Below are positions 31,996 through 41,289 of a stretch of 64,000 nucleotides of DNA, piece after piece. The translations under genes and the position numbers were made by a program. Source of the stretch: JADYZU01 sp964540965 (lineage in GTDB: Bacteria > Pseudomonadota > Alphaproteobacteria > Rhodobacterales > Rhodobacteraceae); contig CAZIOT010000002.1 of the NCBI GenBank assembly GCA_964540965.1, positions 239,700 through 303,699 of the forward strand. Direction: 5' to 3'. The notes beneath the pieces are model-generated. The model was not told the origin of the DNA. It did no database searches and was given only the letters and a program-made list of their open reading frames with translations. Within the stretch, counting starts at the first letter, position 1; each line of letters opens with the position of its first letter.

Positions 31996-33149
31996 CCGAT
32001 ACCCGTTGGGAACCCGTCGCCCGCGATGCCATCGGGGCCGAGGTCATTGCCGCCCCCGTCCGCGGCTATTGGCAGGACGTGCGCGCGCGGCTGTGGCGCA
32101 ACAAGCCGGCGGTGCTGGGGCTGGGGTTCATCCTCCTGCTGCTGCTGGCCGCGGTGTTCGGGCCGATGCTGTCGCCGCATTCCTATCGCACGCAGGATCT
32201 GCAACTGGCGAACCTGCCGCCGGTGTTCCGCCTGAACGAGGTCGGCGAAGGCCGGCTGATCTATGTCAACGCCGGCAACCTCAACCTTTACGAGGTCGAT
32301 GCGGACGGCCATGTGCTGGGCAATATCGGCGGTGGCCGGCGCGACATGGTGAACCGCCGCACGATATGGGAGATCGACGGGGCCGAAGTGGCGCTGGATT
32401 ATTCCGAACCCTCGCGCGGGCCGGTCCTGTTGCAGGACGGCGAACCGGCGCCGGTCTGGGGCCGGGTCTGGAACCGGACCTATCTGTTCGGCACCGACCA
32501 GTTGGGCCGCGACGTGCTGGTGCGGCAGATGATGGGGGCGCGGATTTCTCTGGCCGTCGCCTTTGTCGCCACGCTGGTCAATTTCGTCATCGGCGTCACC
32601 TATGGCGGGCTGTCGGGCTATATCGGTGGCCGGGTCGACCTGGTGATGATGCGGATCGTCGAGATCATCGCGACGATCCCGCTGACGCTATATGTCATCC
32701 TGATGATGGTGGTGCTGCAATCGGGGCTGATCTCGGTCGTCCTTGCCCTGGGCACCGTGTTCTGGGTCGACATGGCGCGGGTCGTGCGCGGCCAGATCCT
32801 GACGCTGAAATCGCAGGACTATATCGCCGCCGCCCGCACCATGGGCGCGTCGACGCGGTGGATCATGGTGAAACACCTCTTGCCCAATACCATCGGCCCG
32901 ATCCTTGTTACCGCGACGATGCTGATCCCCTCGGCGATCTTCATCGAAAGCTTCATGTCCTTCATCGGCCTTGGCGTCACCCCGCCCGAGGCATCATGGG
33001 GCACGCTCACCTCGGACGCGGTGGAAACGCTGCGCACCTATCCGCACCAGTTGTTTTTTCCCGCCGCGGCGATCAGCCTGACCATGTTCGCCTTCAACTT
33101 TCTGGGTGACGGGCTGCGCGATGCCCTGGACCCGAGGTTGCGGCAATGA
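31992..33149 (+). CDS. oligopeptide-type ABC transporter permease (OppC/DppC) with periplasmic insertion
   Basis: The 385-residue product is longer than the usual 290-300. After helix 1 (about 42-60) there is an extra segment of roughly 80 residues (LQLANLPPVFRLNEVGEG through APVWGRVWNRT) before the family motif FGTDQLGRDVLVRQM at about 166. The remaining helices and the loop AAARTMGASTRWIMVKHLLPN are normal. Similar insertions occur in some OppC proteins and lie outside the membrane, where they could contact the binding protein. It overlaps its neighbours by 4 bases on both sides. Confidence 0.92.
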   Translation: MTDTRWEPVARDAIGAEVIAAPVRGYWQDVRARLWRNKPAVLGLGFILLLLLAAVFGPMLSPHSYRTQDLQLANLPPVFRLNEVGEGRLIYVNAGNLNLYEVDADGHVLGNIGGGRRDMVNRRTIWEIDGAEVALDYSEPSRGPVLLQDGEPAPVWGRVWNRTYLFGTDQLGRDVLVRQMMGARISLAVAFVATLVNFVIGVTYGGLSGYIGGRVDLVMMRIVEIIATIPLTLYVILMMVVLQSGLISVVLALGTVFWVDMARVVRGQILTLKSQDYIAAARTMGASTRWIMVKHLLPNTIGPILVTATMLIPSAIFIESFMSFIGLGVTPPEASWGTLTSDAVETLRTYPHQLFFPAAAISLTMFAFNFLGDGLRDALDPRLRQ

Positions 33150-34138
33150 CCCTGCTGGCGGTCCAGGGTCTGGTGACCAGCTTTCACACCTCGCGCGGGC
33201 GGGTGCAGGCGGTGCGTGGCGTCGACCTGACGGTGAACCCGGGCGAGGTTCTGGGCATCGTCGGCGAAAGCGGATCCGGCAAATCCGTCACCTGCATGTC
33301 GATCCTGCGCCTGCTGAAGCGCGCCGGGCGGGTCGAGGCCGGGACCGTGCTGTTTGACGGCCGCGATCTGTCGGATCTGTCCGAACGCGAGCTGTCGGAC
33401 ATCCGCGGCAACGAGATCGGCGTGATCTTTCAGGATCCGATGTCGTCGCTGAACCCGACGATGACCGTCGGCCGGCAGGTGATGGAATCGGTGATCCGCC
33501 ACCGCCGCTGTTCCAGGGCCGAGGCGCGGGCCCGCGCGCTGGAGTTGTTCGAACTGGTGCGCATCCCGTCCGCCGCCGAACGGCTGGACGCCTATCCGCA
33601 CGAATTTTCCGGCGGGATGCGGCAGCGGGCGATGATCGCCATCGCGCTGGCCTGCGAGCCGAAGCTCTTGATCGCCGATGAACCGACAACCGCGCTGGAC
33701 GTGACGATCCAGCGGCAGATCCTGTCGCTTATCAAGGAATTGCAGGCGCGGCTGGGCATGGCGGTGATCCTCATCACCCATGACCTTGGCGTCATCGCCG
33801 AAACCGCCGACCGGGTGATGGTGATGTATGGCGGCATGGTGATGGAACAGGCGCCGGTGGCGCAGATCTTTGCCGGGCCGCAGCACCCCTATACCCGCGG
33901 CCTGATGGATTCGATCCCCGATCCCCGCGCCCTTGGGCAGGGCCGGCTGCGCCCGATCCCCGGATCGCCGCCCGACATGGCCCATCCGCCCGCCGGCTGC
34001 CCCTTCGCGCCGCGCTGCCCGCATGCGATGCGCATCTGCACCGCCGAACTGCCGCCGCTGTTCCAGGATCGCTCCCGCTGCTGGCTGATGGATCCTGAGG
34101 CGCCGCGCATCGCGCCCTGGCAGGGGGATGCGGCATGA
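33146..34138 (+). CDS. oligopeptide-type ABC transporter ATPase (OppD/DppD)
   Basis: The 330-residue product has Walker A GESGSGKSV, Q-loop FQDPMSSLNP, signature FSGGMRQRAMIAIALA, Walker B LLIADEPTTALDVT and VITHDLGVIAE. The Cys-rich C-terminal extension CPFAPRCPHAMRIC matches the iron-sulphur-type tail of DppD/OppD. It works as a heterodimer with the next ATPase. Confidence 0.95.
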   Translation: MTLLAVQGLVTSFHTSRGRVQAVRGVDLTVNPGEVLGIVGESGSGKSVTCMSILRLLKRAGRVEAGTVLFDGRDLSDLSERELSDIRGNEIGVIFQDPMSSLNPTMTVGRQVMESVIRHRRCSRAEARARALELFELVRIPSAAERLDAYPHEFSGGMRQRAMIAIALACEPKLLIADEPTTALDVTIQRQILSLIKELQARLGMAVILITHDLGVIAETADRVMVMYGGMVMEQAPVAQIFAGPQHPYTRGLMDSIPDPRALGQGRLRPIPGSPPDMAHPPAGCPFAPRCPHAMRICTAELPPLFQDRSRCWLMDPEAPRIAPWQGDAA

Positions 34139-35139
34139 GCCTGGTCGATGTCCGCGATCTCAAGATGCATTTTCAGGTCGGCGGCGGCCTGTTCCGGCCG
34201 CCTGCCACCCTGCGCGCCGTCGATGGCGTCAGTTTCACCATCGAACGTGGCCAGACCCTTGGCCTTGTCGGCGAATCCGGCTGCGGCAAGTCCACCATCG
34301 CCCGCACCCTGATCCGGCTGTATCAGCCGACCGCCGGGCAGATGCTGTTCGACGGCACCGATATCGCCGGCCTGTCCGATGCGCAGATGCTGCCCTTCCG
34401 CAAGCGCATCCAGATGATCTTTCAGGATCCGCTCGCCTCGCTTGACGGCCGCATGTCGGTGCGCGACCTGATCGCCGAGCCGCTGGACATCCTCAAGATC
34501 GGCACCCCGGCCGAGCGTCTGGCGCGGGTCGATCAGCTGCTGGAAAAGGTCGGGCTGTCCGCTGCCCATGCCCATCGCTTTCCGCATGAATTTTCCGGCG
34601 GACAGCGCCAGCGCATCGGTATCGCGCGCGCCATCGCTCTCAACCCCGATCTGGTGATCTGCGACGAGCCGATTTCCGCGCTGGACGTGTCGATCCAGGC
34701 GCAGGTGGTCAACATGCTGGAAGATCTCCAGCAGGAACTGGGCCTGACCTATCTGTTCATCACCCATGACCTGTCGATGGTGCGCCACATCGCCGACCGC
34801 ATCGGCGTGATGTATCTGGGCCGGATCGTCGAGATCGCCCCCGCGGCCGAACTGTACGAGAATCCGCAGCATCCCTATACCCGGCTCCTTCTGTCCTCGA
34901 TCCCGGTGCCCGATCCGGCGGAACGGCGCGACAGCGCCCCCGCGACCGACGAGGTGCCCAGCCCGCTGCATATCCCCACTGGCTGCCGGTTCCGCACGCG
35001 CTGTCCCCTGGCGACGGAAATCTGTGCCAGACTTGACCCCGAATCCCGCGATCTTGGCGGCGGCCATCAGGTTGCCTGCCATCATGCCGAAGTCCCGGCC
35101 AACGGACCCCTGTTCAACAAGGAGAGTGTCGATGCGTAA
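34135..35139 (+). CDS. oligopeptide-type ABC transporter ATPase (OppF/DppF)
   Basis: The 334-residue product has Walker A GESGCGKST, Q-loop FQDPLASLDGRM, signature FSGGQRQRIGIARAIA and Walker B LVICDEPISALDVS. The tail CRFRTRCPLATEIC gives the usual C-terminal Cys cluster. It overlaps the upstream ATPase by 4 bases and the binding-protein gene by 8 bases. Confidence 0.95.
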   Translation: MSLVDVRDLKMHFQVGGGLFRPPATLRAVDGVSFTIERGQTLGLVGESGCGKSTIARTLIRLYQPTAGQMLFDGTDIAGLSDAQMLPFRKRIQMIFQDPLASLDGRMSVRDLIAEPLDILKIGTPAERLARVDQLLEKVGLSAAHAHRFPHEFSGGQRQRIGIARAIALNPDLVICDEPISALDVSIQAQVVNMLEDLQQELGLTYLFITHDLSMVRHIADRIGVMYLGRIVEIAPAAELYENPQHPYTRLLLSSIPVPDPAERRDSAPATDEVPSPLHIPTGCRFRTRCPLATEICARLDPESRDLGGGHQVACHHAEVPANGPLFNKESVDA

Positions 35140-36706
35140 CCTCATCCCCTCGCTCGCCCTCGCGATGTGCCTTGGCACGACCGCGCTGGCGCAGGGCAGC
35201 CTGACCTATGTGGTCAACAACGAATCCGCGACCTACGATCCGGGCCTGACCTCGGAAACCTTTGCCGCGCCGATCATCGGCAACGCCTTTGAAGGGCTGA
35301 TCCGCTTTGCCCCCGACGGGTCCATCGTTCCCGCCATCGCCGAAAGCTGGGAGGTCAGCGAAGACGGCCTGACCTATACGTTCCACCTGCGCCAATCGAA
35401 CTGGTCGGATGGCAAGCCGCTGACGGCGCAGGATTTCGTCTATTCCTGGATGCGCGTGCTTGACCCCGCTGCGGGGGCGATGAACCCGGCGATGTTCTTC
35501 CTGATCGCCGGGGCCGAGGATCACTACAACAACGCCGGCACCGGCGATGTGGCGATTTCCGCGCCCGATGACCACACCTTCACCTTCACGCTGGTGAACC
35601 GTGTGCCCTACATGCTGCAGATGCTGACCTATTCGAACTTCTTCCCGGTTCGTCAGGACATGGTCGAGGCCGACCCCGAAGGCTGGACCCGCAACCCCGC
35701 CACCTTCATCGGCAATGGCCCGTTCCGCGTCACCGCCTTCAACTTTGGCGAATCGGTCGTGTTCGAGAAGAACCCGGAATATTACGACGCCGCTGCCGTG
35801 TCGCTTGACAGCCTGACCTTCCGGCTGATCCCCGAACCCGCCACCGCGCTGGCCGCGTTCGAGGCCGGCGATGTCGATGGCATCGAATCGGTGCCGGCGC
35901 CGGAAATCCCCCGGCTGATGGCGTCGTCCGATGCCTTCATGGTGGTGCCGTCGCTGGGCACGACCTATGCGTTCTTCAACCCGGCGCAGGCGCCGGTCGA
36001 TGACGTGCGGGTGCGGCAGGCGCTGTCGATGGCCATCGACCGTCAGGAAATCATCGACTTCGTGATGCAATCGGCCGACGTTCCGGCCCTGGGTCTTGTG
36101 CCCTACGGCATGACGCTGGACGGGCAGGATTTCCGGGATGGCACCGACACGTTCGGCCTTGCCCCCAACGCCCAGCCCGAGGCGGCGCAGGCCCTTCTGG
36201 CCGAGGCCGGCTATCCGAACGGCGAAGGCTTTCCGGCGACGGTCTTTGTCACCTATTCCTCGCCGCCGGTGGAACGCGTGCTCGAGGCGATCCAGCAGCA
36301 GTGGAAGGAAAACCTGAACATCGACGTCGAGATCCAGGCGTCCGAATGGCAGGTCTACTATCCCGAGGTGCAGAAGATCGAATACCAGATCGCGCAGATG
36401 GGCTGGGGTGCCGACTATCCGCATCCCATGACCTTCCTTGACGTGTTCCTGTCGGACAGCCCCAACAACCTGGGCGGCTGGCAGAACGCCGATTTCGACG
36501 CGGCCATCGCTGCGGCCAAGGCCACCGCCGACGAGGCGGAATCGCTGGCCTCCATGCGGCAGGCCGAGGCGACCCTGATGAACGACCACGTCATCCTGCC
36601 GATGTATCACCGCTACAACTACATGATGATGTCGCCGGCGGTTGAGGGCTTCTGGCGCTCGACGATGAACGTGCCGTATTTCCGCGACGCCCATATCGCG
36701 GAATAA
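35132..36706 (+). CDS. oligopeptide-type ABC transporter substrate-binding protein (family 5)
   Basis: The ATG at 35132 follows AAGGAGAG. The 524-residue product has a signal peptide of about 20 residues (SLALAMCLGTTALAQG). It has the OppA/MppA pattern: YDPGLTSETFAAPIIGNAFEGL, PAIAESWEVSEDGLTYTFHLRQ, WSDGKPLTAQDFVYSWMRVLDP and VRQALSMAIDRQEI. Proteins of this OppA subgroup bind peptides; the ligand here is not proven. It ends the operon and is followed by a strong terminator. Confidence 0.94.
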   Translation: MRNLIPSLALAMCLGTTALAQGSLTYVVNNESATYDPGLTSETFAAPIIGNAFEGLIRFAPDGSIVPAIAESWEVSEDGLTYTFHLRQSNWSDGKPLTAQDFVYSWMRVLDPAAGAMNPAMFFLIAGAEDHYNNAGTGDVAISAPDDHTFTFTLVNRVPYMLQMLTYSNFFPVRQDMVEADPEGWTRNPATFIGNGPFRVTAFNFGESVVFEKNPEYYDAAAVSLDSLTFRLIPEPATALAAFEAGDVDGIESVPAPEIPRLMASSDAFMVVPSLGTTYAFFNPAQAPVDDVRVRQALSMAIDRQEIIDFVMQSADVPALGLVPYGMTLDGQDFRDGTDTFGLAPNAQPEAAQALLAEAGYPNGEGFPATVFVTYSSPPVERVLEAIQQQWKENLNIDVEIQASEWQVYYPEVQKIEYQIAQMGWGADYPHPMTFLDVFLSDSPNNLGGWQNADFDAAIAAAKATADEAESLASMRQAEATLMNDHVILPMYHRYNYMMMSPAVEGFWRSTMNVPYFRDAHIAE

Positions 36707-36713
36707 GACAATC

Positions 36714-36743
36714 CCGCCGGCGCCCCGGGGCGCCGGCGGTTTT
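36714..36743 (+). terminator. rho-independent terminator after the peptide importer operon
   Basis: A perfect 13-base-arm GC palindrome (CCGCCGGCGCCCC and its complement) is followed by TTTT, starting 7 bases after the binding-protein stop. Confidence 0.8.
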
Positions 36744-36919
36744 CCCGGGGTGATGGGGAACCACCCGCAGGGCCGTGTCCGCGCTCGGCGCGCCCGATTC
36801 TCCGCACCCATGGCCCGGCACTTCCAGTGCAGCGGGCGTTTGCCCGTCCTTCCCGACGGGGCACCCTGCCCCCCGGCGCCGCCTTTACCTGTCCGCCGCC
36901 AGCCTCTATCTCGGACAAC

Positions 36920-37873
36920 ATGGACCAGCGCCCCCCCCTGACCCTCTACCTCGCAGCCCCCCGCGGGTTCTGTGCCGGTGTCGACCGCGCCATCAGGATC
37001 GTCGAGATGGCGCTGCAGAAATGGGGCGCGCCGGTCTATGTCCGGCATGAAATCGTCCACAACCGCTTTGTCGTCGATGGCTTGCGCGCCAAGGGTGCCG
37101 TGTTCGTCGAGGAACTGGACGAATGCCCCCCCGACCGGCCGGTGATCTTTTCCGCCCATGGCGTGCCGAAATCCGTCCCGGCCGAGGCGGCGCGGCGCGA
37201 GATGATCGCCGTCGATGCCACCTGCCCGCTGGTGACCAAGGTCCATGCCGAGGCTGCGCGCCACAATGCCAACGGGCTGCAACTGGTGTTCATCGGCCAC
37301 GAGGGCCACCCCGAGACCATCGGCACCATGGGCCAACTGCCCGAGGGCGAGGTTCTGCTCGTCGAAACCGTCGAGGATGTCGCCCGGCTGGCGGTGCGCG
37401 ATCCGGCCCGGCTGGCCTTTGCCACCCAGACCACCCTGTCGGTCGATGACACCGCCGCCATCGTCGCGGCGCTGAAGGCGCGGTTCCCGTCCATCACCGG
37501 GCCGGGGCACGAGGACATCTGCTACGCCACCACCAACCGGCAGGCGGCAGTCAAGGCCATCGCGCCGCGGATCGATGCGCTTCTCGTCGTCGGTGCGCCG
37601 AATTCCTCCAACTCCCGGCGGCTGGTCGAGGTCGGGCGTGCCGCCGGCTGCGCCTATGCCCAGCTTGTCCAGCGCGCTGCCGACATCGACTGGCGCGCGC
37701 TTGACGGCATTCGCGCCCTTGGCATCACCGCCGGCGCCAGCGCCCCCGAGGAACTGATTGCCGAGGTCGTCGACGCCTTTCGCGACCGCTATGCCGTGAC
37801 GATGGAACAGGTCGTCACCGCCGAGGAGAATGTCGAATTCAAGGTGCCGCGCCTGCTGCGCGAACCGGCCTGA
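36920..37873 (+). CDS. ispH: 4-hydroxy-3-methylbut-2-enyl diphosphate reductase
   Basis: IspH makes isopentenyl and dimethylallyl diphosphate in the last step of the MEP pathway. The ATG at 36920 gives 317 residues; a longer open frame upstream is Pro/Arg-rich and lacks homology. The three iron-sulphur Cys lie in APRGFCAGVDRAI, DATCPLVTKVH and HEDICYATTNRQ. HEIVHN, SAHGVP and GHEGHPE supply the diphosphate-binding His residues. Confidence 0.97.
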   Translation: MDQRPPLTLYLAAPRGFCAGVDRAIRIVEMALQKWGAPVYVRHEIVHNRFVVDGLRAKGAVFVEELDECPPDRPVIFSAHGVPKSVPAEAARREMIAVDATCPLVTKVHAEAARHNANGLQLVFIGHEGHPETIGTMGQLPEGEVLLVETVEDVARLAVRDPARLAFATQTTLSVDDTAAIVAALKARFPSITGPGHEDICYATTNRQAAVKAIAPRIDALLVVGAPNSSNSRRLVEVGRAAGCAYAQLVQRAADIDWRALDGIRALGITAGASAPEELIAEVVDAFRDRYAVTMEQVVTAEENVEFKVPRLLREPA

Positions 37874-37882
37874 GGGGGCTGC

Positions 37883-38488
37883 ATGCGTCTCTATTCGATG
37901 CCGTCATCCGGCAACAGCTTCAAGGTCCGGCTCCTGCTCGCGCTTCTGGGCAGCCGGGCCGAGATCGTGGATACCGAATACCAGACCCCGGCGCTGGATC
38001 AGGCCAAGGCCACCGGCGCGCTGGTGTTCGGCAAGGCGCCGGTGCTGGAACTGGACGATGGCCGGCTGTTGCCGGAATCGAACGCGATCCTGTGCTGGCT
38101 GGGCGAAGGAACGCGGTTTGTCCCCGCCGATGCCTTTGACCGGGCGCAGATGCTGTCGTGGATGTTCTGGGAGCAGAATCAGCACGAGGGCACCGTCGCC
38201 GTCCGCGCCGCGCTGCTGACCTATCCGCACCGCAGGGCGCAGGCGACGCCGGAACGGCTGGCCGATCTTCTGGCCTCCGGTCACGCCAATCTGGCGATCA
38301 TGGAGCGCCGGCTTGCCGCGCATGACTGGCTGGCGGGCGATGCCGTCAGCCTCGCCGACATCTGCCTTTACGGCTATACCCACACGGCGGGCAGCAAGGG
38401 CGGGTTCGACATGGCGCGCTTTCCCGGCATCACCCGCTGGCTGGCGCGGATCGCGGCGCTGCCCGGCGCCATCGGGCTTGACGACTGA
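37883..38488 (+). CDS. glutathione S-transferase family protein
   Basis: The 201-residue product has an N-terminal thioredoxin-like domain beginning MRLYSMPSSGNSFKVRLLLALL. The glutathione-contacting segment is GKAPVLELDDGRLLPESNAIL (Pro and Glu-Ser). A helical C-domain has DWLAGDAVSLADICLYGY. It starts 9 bases after ispH and could be co-transcribed. The substrate is unknown. Confidence 0.92.
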   Translation: MRLYSMPSSGNSFKVRLLLALLGSRAEIVDTEYQTPALDQAKATGALVFGKAPVLELDDGRLLPESNAILCWLGEGTRFVPADAFDRAQMLSWMFWEQNQHEGTVAVRAALLTYPHRRAQATPERLADLLASGHANLAIMERRLAAHDWLAGDAVSLADICLYGYTHTAGSKGGFDMARFPGITRWLARIAALPGAIGLDD

Positions 38489-38530
38489 TGGCGCCTGCGC
38501 TGGCCACCGACCCCGCCGCCCGTGCCCGGC

Positions 38531-39007
38531 ATGGCTGACCTTTTCGCCTATACCGATGGTGCCTGTTCCGGCAATCCCGGCCCCGGCGGCTGGGGCGCGA
38601 TCCTGATCGCCCGCGATGGCGACCGCGTGCTGAAGGAACGCGAATTGTCGGGGGGCGAGGCGCTGACCACCAACAACCGGATGGAACTGCTTGCCGCGAT
38701 TTCCGCGCTTGAGGCGCTGGACCGCGCGACAGAGATCACCGTCGTCACCGACAGCGCCTATGTGAAGGACGGAATCACCAAATGGGTCCATGGCTGGAAG
38801 CGCAACGGCTGGCGCACCGCCGACCGCAAGCCGGTCAAGAATGTCGAGCTGTGGCAAAGGCTTGATGCCGCCGCCGCCCGCCATGCCGTGACCTGGCGCT
38901 GGATCAAGGGCCATGCGGGACACGCCGAGAACGAACGCGCCGACGAGCTTGCCCGCGCCGGCATGGCGCCGTTCAAGCCGCAGAAACCCGTCGCGGCCGA
39001 GGGCTAG
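38531..39007 (+). CDS. rnhA: ribonuclease HI
   Basis: RNase HI cuts RNA in RNA-DNA hybrids. The ATG at 38531 is preferred over a GTG nine bases earlier. The 158-residue product has the catalytic acids in FAYTDGACSGNPGPGGWG (Asp9), NNRMELLAAISAL and VVTDSAYVKDG. The basic protrusion HGWKRNGWRTADRKPVKN and the late Asp in NERADELA are also present. Confidence 0.97.
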   Translation: MADLFAYTDGACSGNPGPGGWGAILIARDGDRVLKERELSGGEALTTNNRMELLAAISALEALDRATEITVVTDSAYVKDGITKWVHGWKRNGWRTADRKPVKNVELWQRLDAAAARHAVTWRWIKGHAGHAENERADELARAGMAPFKPQKPVAAEG

Positions 39008-39008
39008 G

Positions 39009-40139
39009 ATGCGGCGGGCGGCATGGGTTGCGGCCGGAACGCTGGTGGCAGTCCTGCTGGCGGCCGGGGTTCTGGCGTGGCGCGCGCCGCAAGTCCTTGC
39101 ACTGGCGGCCGAGGGCTTTCCGGGTGCGGTCTGGCCGGTGGCGGGGCAGTTCGCCACCGTCGCAGGCGCCGGCCTGCCCGATCCGCCGGCCGGACCGCCG
39201 GCGCCGCAGGCGGCGCTTGACCGGCTGGCCGAAAGCCGGGGCCGGGCGCTGATCGCGGAACGCCACGGTGTGCTGATCGCCGAGGCCTATGGTCCGGGGA
39301 TCGACCGCGACACAAGGCTCAATTCCTATTCCATGGTCAAAAGCCTGATCGGCGCGCTGACCCTGCGCGCCATCGCCGACGGGCGGTTCACCGGGTCGGA
39401 CCAGCCGCTGCGCGACATCCTTGGCCCCGATGCGCCAGAGGTCACGGTCGGGCAGGCGCTGACCATGACCAGCGGGCTGGTGATGCCCGACGAGCCGCCC
39501 AAGACCGGGACAACCACGCTGGATGATGAGGGCTTTTCCCCCTTCGGCCCCTTTGCCCGCATCCATGCCTACGGCATCGCCGCGACGATGGAAGGGCTGC
39601 GTGTCGACCCGGCGCTGGCCGGGCAGTTCCACTACCAAAGCGCCAATACCGCGCTCTTGGGCCTTGCGCTGGAACGCGCCTATGGCCGGCCGCTGCCCGA
39701 TCTGCTGTCCGACCTGATCTGGCGCCCCGCCGGCGCCGCCGATGCCTATTGGCGGCTTTACCCCGCGGGCGAGGGCGTGTCGGCCTATTGCTGCCTTTAC
39801 GCCCGCCCGATCGACTGGCTGCGCGTCGGGCGGTTCGTTCTGGACAACGGCAGCGCCGATGCGCCCTTCCTGCCCGAGGACCTGTGGCGCCGGTTCGTCC
39901 GGCCCGACCTTGACCCGGACCTGCGCCGGCAGGGTGCCTATGGCGACCAGATCCGGCATGATGTGCTGGACCGCGAGGGGCAGGTGGCGCAGGGGCCATT
40001 CGCCTATTTCACCGGACTTTACGGGCAGATGACCTATCTTGTGCCTGATACCGATGCCGTCATCGTCCGTTTTGGCGACGGCGTGCAACTGTTGCATTCG
40101 ACAGTCTATGACCTGTTCCCCGCCGGGGCCGCGCCATGA
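39009..40139 (+). CDS. serine hydrolase, class C beta-lactamase/esterase family
   Basis: The 376-residue product starts one base after the rnhA stop. An N-terminal hydrophobic segment (AAWVAAGTLVAVLLAAGVLAW) is a signal anchor or signal peptide, so the enzyme faces the periplasm. The nucleophile is Ser108 in SYSMVKSL (SxxK), and FHYQSANTALLG supplies the Tyr-x-Ser/Asn motif. The fold fits penicillin-binding-protein-like esterases and peptidases. Nothing shows that it hydrolyses antibiotics. Confidence 0.88.
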   Translation: MRRAAWVAAGTLVAVLLAAGVLAWRAPQVLALAAEGFPGAVWPVAGQFATVAGAGLPDPPAGPPAPQAALDRLAESRGRALIAERHGVLIAEAYGPGIDRDTRLNSYSMVKSLIGALTLRAIADGRFTGSDQPLRDILGPDAPEVTVGQALTMTSGLVMPDEPPKTGTTTLDDEGFSPFGPFARIHAYGIAATMEGLRVDPALAGQFHYQSANTALLGLALERAYGRPLPDLLSDLIWRPAGAADAYWRLYPAGEGVSAYCCLYARPIDWLRVGRFVLDNGSADAPFLPEDLWRRFVRPDLDPDLRRQGAYGDQIRHDVLDREGQVAQGPFAYFTGLYGQMTYLVPDTDAVIVRFGDGVQLLHSTVYDLFPAGAAP

Positions 40140-40753
40140 CCCTGCCGGCCATGCTCGACATCGCTTCGGTGCTGGTCTTTGCCCTGACCGGGGCGCTGGC
40201 GGCCAGCCGGGCGCAACTGGACATCGTGGGCTTTGTCTTTCTCGCCGCGTTGACGGCGGTGGGCGGTGGCACCGTGCGCGACCTGCTTCTGGACCGGCCG
40301 GTGTTCTGGGTGGATCGGCCGCTGTTCGTGCTGATCGCCGCCGGCGCCGCGGTGGTGGTGTTCCTGACCGCGCATCTTCTGGAAAGCCGCTATCGCGTGC
40401 TGGTCTGGCTGGATGCCTGCGCGCTGGCCGTGGCGGTGCCGGCGGGGGTGGCGGTGGCGCTGGGCGCGGGGCAGGGCTGGGCGGTCACGATGATCATGGG
40501 CATCGTCACCGGCTGCCTTGGCGGGCTGATGCGCGATGTGGTCTGCCGCGAGGTGCCGCTGGTCCTGCAACAGGGCGAACCCTATGTCACCTGCGCCTTT
40601 GCCGGGGCGGGGGCCGCGCTTCTTGCCTTGCAGGCCGGCAGCGGCACCGGCGCGGCACTGGTCCTGTGCGGCGCCGTCACCCTTGCCATCCGCGCCGGCG
40701 CGCTGGCCTTTGGCTGGCGTATCCCGGTCTACCGTTCGCGCCCGCCGCGCTAG
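40136..40753 (+). CDS. TRIC-type cation channel family protein (UPF0126)
   Basis: The 205-residue membrane protein has seven predicted helices made of two related halves. The half-signatures are AVGGGTVRDLLLDR and GCLGGLMRDVVCRE. VFALTGALAASRA is typical of the first half. Bacterial TRIC homologues form monovalent cation channels; an older guess of glycine transport exists. Its stop overlaps the stop of the opposing reductase gene within CTAG. Confidence 0.93.
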   Translation: MTLPAMLDIASVLVFALTGALAASRAQLDIVGFVFLAALTAVGGGTVRDLLLDRPVFWVDRPLFVLIAAGAAVVVFLTAHLLESRYRVLVWLDACALAVAVPAGVAVALGAGQGWAVTMIMGIVTGCLGGLMRDVVCREVPLVLQQGEPYVTCAFAGAGAALLALQAGSGTGAALVLCGAVTLAIRAGALAFGWRIPVYRSRPPR

Positions 40754-41289
40754 CCGATCAGGGCGATTTCCTTGCGCAGATCGTCCATCAGCTCGGTCAG
40801 GGTCCTCAGGTAAAGTTCGGACTTCAGCCGCCCCTCGGCGTCGAACTGGTTCGACGAATCAGCCACCATCACCTCGGGCCCCGGCAGGACGCGGGCGCGG
40901 AACGGCGTCAGCGCCAGCCGCAGCGAGAATTGCGACCGGTCGCCGCCGCCGCGGCCATCGGCCGCCGACATGATCGCCACCGGCTTGCCACGCAGGGGCG
41001 CGCCCTTGGTCCGGCTGATCCAGTCCAGCGCGTTCTTCATCACTCCGGTCAGCGCCTTGTTGTATTCCGGGCAGGCGATGACCACGCCATCGGCGGCCCT
41101 GATCTGGTCGGCAAGGGTCTGGACCGATGCCGGCATCCCCTTCGCCTCGAGATCGCCGTCATAGAGCGGCAGGTGCAGGTCGGCCTCGATCCATGCCTCG
41201 GGCGCAAACACCCGCCGCGCCTCGTTCAGGAGCAGGCCGTTGGTAGATGCGGCGCGCAGGGCGCCGCAGATGCCGACAAGACGGGTCAT
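40750..41289 (-). CDS. NADPH-dependent FMN reductase
   Basis: The 179-residue flavodoxin-like protein has the FMN-phosphate loop GICGALRAASTN, the PEYNKALTGVMKNALDW signature near residue 75, and GKPVAIMSAADGRGGG. It would reduce free flavin or quinones with NADPH. It is translationally coupled (ATGA) to the monooxygenase-like gene upstream, and the two may work together. Confidence 0.92.
   Translation of the reverse strand: MTRLVGICGALRAASTNGLLLNEARRVFAPEAWIEADLHLPLYDGDLEAKGMPASVQTLADQIRAADGVVIACPEYNKALTGVMKNALDWISRTKGAPLRGKPVAIMSAADGRGGGDRSQFSLRLALTPFRARVLPGPEVMVADSSNQFDAEGRLKSELYLRTLTELMDDLRKEIALIG

Noticed and set aside
35114..37510. A 798-codon minus-strand frame spanning the peptide-binding protein and ispH
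   Set aside because: It crosses a strong plus-strand terminator and two well-supported genes.
39009..40139. Antibiotic-resistance beta-lactamase
   Set aside because: SxxK and YxS/N motifs are shared with esterases and peptidases; the chromosomal context beside rnhA gives no sign of a resistance role.
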